From NCBI RefSeq assembly GCF_017832355.1, contig NZ_JAFIBY010000004.1:248001-312000 (forward strand): 64,000 nt of DNA, written 5' to 3'. How positions within the stretch are numbered: position 1 is the stretch's first letter; each line of letters starts with the position of its first letter. Source of the stretch: Serratia sp. PL17. Lineage in GTDB: Bacteria > Pseudomonadota > Gammaproteobacteria > Enterobacterales > Enterobacteriaceae. The notes under the pieces are model-generated. The model was not told the origin of the DNA, did not search any database, and saw only the letters and a program-made list of their open reading frames with translations. The position numbers were made by a program, and so were the translations under genes. This document shows positions 61,521-64,000 of the stretch, piece after piece.

Positions 61521-62207
61521 TTAATCGATAAAGCGCAAATAGTCGTTACACAACAACCACTGCGGCGGCTGATCTTCTTGGATCTGGCTAAAGCGCTTGA
61601 GCGGTGTCAGGAAACGGTTGTCATTGTCGTCATCGTTCACCGTGGACACTTCACCGACCAGCACGTCGCCAAAGCCCTCCTCCCCCCAAAAACTGTGGTA
61701 GATACCTGGCGTCAGGCAAATGCTTTCTCCGGGTGCCAGCCGCAGCCGCGAACCGGCAGCGTGGGTCTGTTTGCAACCGTCCAGCGTGACGGTCACGGCG
61801 CTATCGGCCAGCGCTTCCTGCGAGTCGGCATTGTGTAACTCCACGATCAGGTTGCCTCCACCACGGTTGATGATGTCTTCCCGCTTACGCCAGTGAAAAT
61901 GCATCGGCGTTACCTGCGCTTCGCGGCAATGCATGATCTTTTCCGCATAGCCTTTGGCATAAGGCTGCCCGCCGGGTGAACCATTGCGCAGGGTAAACAA
62001 CGTAAGTCCCTGACGGGCAAAATCATCGCCGCCGAACGCCGTAACATCCCAACCCAGCTTCAGGTCGAACACCTCTTGCCACGGCTGGCGATCAAGCTGC
62101 CGCCAAACGGGTGGGCTGAAATGGGCAAAAGGGGGTAACTGAACGTCAAAACGGGCAAAAAAGTGCTGGGTTTGCTGCAGAATATGATTCACGGCGGAAC
62201 GGTTCAT
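61521..62207 (-). CDS. D-lyxose ketol-isomerase
   Basis: Interconverts D-lyxose and D-xylulose and, in studied enzymes, D-mannose and D-fructose. The 228-aa cupin-type product has the metal set His103, His105, Glu110 (TPMHFHWRKREDIINRGGG) and His171 (GIYHSFWGEEG), as in characterised enterobacterial D-lyxose isomerases. The ATG has a GGAG-like site. It is followed by the aldolase after 11 nt. Upstream, a GC-rich stem-loop and an ERIC element separate it from the binding-protein gene. Confidence 0.93.
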   Translation of the reverse strand: MNRSAVNHILQQTQHFFARFDVQLPPFAHFSPPVWRQLDRQPWQEVFDLKLGWDVTAFGGDDFARQGLTLFTLRNGSPGGQPYAKGYAEKIMHCREAQVTPMHFHWRKREDIINRGGGNLIVELHNADSQEALADSAVTVTLDGCKQTHAAGSRLRLAPGESICLTPGIYHSFWGEEGFGDVLVGEVSTVNDDDNDNRFLTPLKRFSQIQEDQPPQWLLCNDYLRFID

Positions 62208-62235
62208 GGTGCCTCCGGAAGCGCTTAAAGAATGG

Positions 62236-62257
62236 GGGGCCCGATCTGGCAGGCCCC
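62236..62257. repeat. GC-rich stem-loop before the lyxose isomerase gene
   Basis: Arms GGGGCC (62236-62241) and GGCCCC (62252-62257), 29 nt upstream of the isomerase start. It may weaken read-through from the highly expressed binding-protein gene into the enzyme genes. No T-run. Confidence 0.45.
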
Positions 62258-62262
62258 GTAAA

Positions 62263-62388
62263 TATACCCAAAATCATTCAAGATGCGTCTAGCCGGCAAC
62301 TGAGTGAATCCCGATGAGCTTACTCAGGTAAGTGATTCGGGTTAACAAAGGCAGCCAACAAAGAGGCAGCTTGAAGGATAAGGGTATA
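62263..62388. repeat. ERIC element between the binding protein and isomerase genes
   Basis: Opening ATACCCAAAATCATTCAAGA, core GTGAATCCCGATGAGCTTAC and AGGTAAGTGATTCGGGTTAA, closing GCAGCTTGAAGGATAAGGGT. It starts directly upstream of the stem-loop at 62236-62257. Confidence 0.9.
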
Positions 62389-62392
62389 ACGG

Positions 62393-63334
62393 TTATTTCA
62401 CCGTCCAGCCTTTGTAGCTGCCAATATTGTTTTTATCGATCATGGTGACCGGGATCAGCACCGGACCGGTCGGTGCAGGTTTGCCCTGCAGGATTTGATA
62501 ACCGATCTCGACCGCTTTGGCCGCCATAACCTGGGGATCCTGTGCTGGCGTCGCCACAAACAGTGAATTGCCGCGTTTAAGCGCTTCCTCGCCGTCCGGC
62601 GATCCGTCTACGCCAACGATAAAGAATTCGCTACGCTGTGCTTGTTTCGCCGCCAGATCGGCACCGATCGCTGTCGGATCGTTAATCGCAAAGACACCGT
62701 CGATCTTCGGATTGGCCGCCAGCAACGCGGTCATGATCTCCAACCCGCCTTCACGGCTGCCTTTCGCGTTCTGGTTATAAGACAGCAGCTTGATCTCTGG
62801 GTGTTTCTTCAGCTCGGTCATGCAGCCTTCCACCCGGTTTTGCACGGCAGATACCGGTGGCCCATTGATGATCACCACGTTGCCTTTCTCTTTCAGGCGG
62901 TCGCTGATGTATTTACATGCCATGGCACCGGCCTGAGTGTTGTCCGAGGTAATGGTGGCGTCGGCACCTTCGGCCGCCACGTCAACCGCCACCACCACGA
63001 TACCGGCATCCTTGGCGCGTTTGACGGCTGGGCCAATGCCCTTGGAATCCGCAGCGTTCAGGATGATCATATCGACCTTGGCAGCGATAAAGTTATCAAT
63101 CTGCGCCACCTGCTGACCAAGATCGTAACCGCTCGACACCAGCGTGACGTTTACCTTGTCACCGGCCAGCTCACGTGCCTTCAGCTCAGCCCCCTTGGTG
63201 ATCTGCACAAAGAACGGGTTGGCCAAATCCCCTACCGTCACCCCAATCGATCTCAACTCTTTTGCCTGCACCAACGACGCACTGCCGAGCGCAGCGGTAA
63301 CCAGTAAAGCGGTAATCAATGGCTTGAAACGCAT
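62393..63334 (-). CDS. Ribose-type ABC transporter periplasmic sugar-binding protein
   Basis: The 313-aa product has a signal peptide (cut near residue 24, SLVQAKE). It has the RbsB/periplasmic-binding-protein-LacI fold, with GVTVGDLANPFFVQITKG at the N-terminus, DNFIAAKVDMIILNAADS and VVAVDVAAEGADATITSDN (sugar-binding Asp/Asn), and AINDPTAIGADLA. It probably binds a pentose or hexose feeding the downstream isomerase-aldolase-kinase set. The permease gene lies upstream in the same direction, separated by a short ERIC remnant. Confidence 0.93.
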   Translation of the reverse strand: MRFKPLITALLVTAALGSASLVQAKELRSIGVTVGDLANPFFVQITKGAELKARELAGDKVNVTLVSSGYDLGQQVAQIDNFIAAKVDMIILNAADSKGIGPAVKRAKDAGIVVVAVDVAAEGADATITSDNTQAGAMACKYISDRLKEKGNVVIINGPPVSAVQNRVEGCMTELKKHPEIKLLSYNQNAKGSREGGLEIMTALLAANPKIDGVFAINDPTAIGADLAAKQAQRSEFFIVGVDGSPDGEEALKRGNSLFVATPAQDPQVMAAKAVEIGYQILQGKPAPTGPVLIPVTMIDKNNIGSYKGWTVK

Positions 63335-63424
63335 AGTGTTTTCCTCATTATTTTCTAATCTATGAAAAACCTGCCCCGGTGGGCGCTAACCAACTGATTT
63401 CTCTCACTCACTCAAACTTGCTCT

Positions 63425-63478
63425 AGGGTTTTCAAGCTGCAGCCAGCATGGCTGTCGCTTGAAAGACAACGGGTATTA
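63425..63478. repeat. Short ERIC derivative (core deleted)
   Basis: TTTCAAGCTGCAGCCAGCAT is joined directly to GGCTGTCGCTTGAAAGACAA then CGGGTATTA. These are the two outer arms of ERIC without the central AGCTTAC...GTAAGT core. It ends at the stop codon of the permease gene. Confidence 0.7.
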
Positions 63479-64000
63479 GTGTTGATAATTACGGGTGCGG
63501 TATTTATCGATCAGTACCGCGATGATGATGACGGCCCCTTTGATCACTAATTGCCAGAAGTAAGAGACCCCCATCAGCGTCATGCCGTTGTTGAGGGTAG
63601 CGATAATCAGCGCCCCCACCAGCGTGCCGGTAATGGTGCCAATGCCGCCGACAAAGCTGGTACCGCCGAGGATCACCGCAGCAATCGCATCCAGCTCATA
63701 GCCCATACCGAGATTGCCGTTGGCGCTGTAAAGCCGTGAGGCACTCATTATCCCCCCCAGCCCTGACAGCAAACCGCTCATACCGTAGACGAACAGCAGC
63801 ACCGCACCCACCTTGATCCCGGTCAGACGTGCCGCCTGGATGTTGCCGCCCACGGCATAGATGTGTACGCCCAGCGTGGTGCGGCGCAGGATAAACCAGC
63901 ACAGCGCAATGACGGCAAAAGCGATGATCACCAGCCAAGGGATCGGCCCCAGATAAGCATTGCCGATCCATTCAAAACTGATATTGGAGTTGATAATGGT
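63476..64000 (-). CDS. Ribose-type ABC transporter permease (5' part outside the window)
   Basis: The visible C-terminal 174 residues are RbsC-like: several membrane helices, FILRRTTLGVHIYAVGGNIQAARLTGIKV and NLGMGYELDAIAAVILGGTSFVGGIGT, the permease motif that meets the ATPase. The frame is open to the window edge and continues through TIINSNISFEWIGNAYLGP. It is therefore truncated by the window, not a short gene. RbsC-type proteins are usually about 320 aa. It is expected to follow an ATPase gene. Confidence 0.92.
   Translation of the reverse strand, partial: TIINSNISFEWIGNAYLGPIPWLVIIAFAVIALCWFILRRTTLGVHIYAVGGNIQAARLTGIKVGAVLLFVYGMSGLLSGLGGIMSASRLYSANGNLGMGYELDAIAAVILGGTSFVGGIGTITGTLVGALIIATLNNGMTLMGVSYFWQLVIKGAVIIIAVLIDKYRTRNYQH

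Noticed and set aside
62642-63307. 221-codon plus-strand open frame
   Set aside because: Antisense to the sugar-binding protein gene, which has a clear signal peptide and fold.

Overview
The window looks like chromosomal DNA of an enterobacterium of the Serratia type. Most proteins are close matches to Escherichia coli K-12 proteins, and gene order follows the E. coli tig-bolA ... sbcCD-mak region. Base composition is moderately GC-rich and ERIC-type intergenic repeats are frequent. The tetrathionate cluster, the D-lyxose isomerase cluster and the 2-Cys peroxiredoxin beside ggt fit Serratia (perhaps the S. liquefaciens/proteamaculans group). The species call is inference, not measurement.

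Layout. 1-4.4 kb: tig (last codons cut off by the window edge), bolA, the lipoprotein gene yajG and the muropeptide permease ampG. 4.5-9.7 kb: cyoABCDE (cytochrome bo3 oxidase and heme O synthase). 10-13.6 kb: yajR, yajQ, panE-yajL. 13.7-18.6 kb: thiI, divergent from xseB-ispA-dxs. 18.8-23.2 kb, minus strand: nrdR-ribD-ribH-nusB-thiL-pgpA (riboflavin, thiamine, phospholipid and transcription functions). 23.4-31.3 kb: yajI, then a complete tetrathionate respiration cluster ttrBCA with divergent ttrSR, where E. coli has tsx-yajD. 31.4-37 kb, minus strand: queA-tgt-yajC-secD-secF. 37.2-44.4 kb: acpH, a peroxiredoxin with an OxyR-type site, ggt, malZ, the mechanosensitive channel gene ybdG and a small lipoprotein candidate. 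44.5-45 kb: a hairpin-rich non-coding module. 45-51.4 kb, minus strand: brnQ and proY, and phoB-phoR followed by an extra PstS-like binding protein. 51.6-56 kb: sbcDC. 56-57.7 kb: an orphan BglG-type antiterminator with its own RAT/terminator leader and a PIN-type toxin-antitoxin pair, in the place of E. coli araJ. 57.8-58.7 kb: mak.

The last 5 kb is accessory sugar metabolism on the minus strand: a ribose-type ABC permease (cut by the window end), its binding protein, D-lyxose isomerase, a class II ketose-phosphate aldolase and a PfkB kinase. An OmpR-type response regulator without a visible sensor overlaps the 3' end of this cluster convergently. The set fits uptake of a pentose or hexose, isomerisation to a ketose, C1 phosphorylation and aldol cleavage to dihydroxyacetone phosphate. 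For D-lyxose this would run through D-xylulose 1-phosphate, which is an inference worth testing.

Eight ERIC elements of about 105-130 bp and one short internal-deletion derivative were seen. Several lie inside presumed operons (ispA/dxs, ribH/ribD, nusB/thiL, yajC/tgt, binding protein/isomerase). No rRNA, tRNA, CRISPR array, prophage or complete insertion sequence was found.
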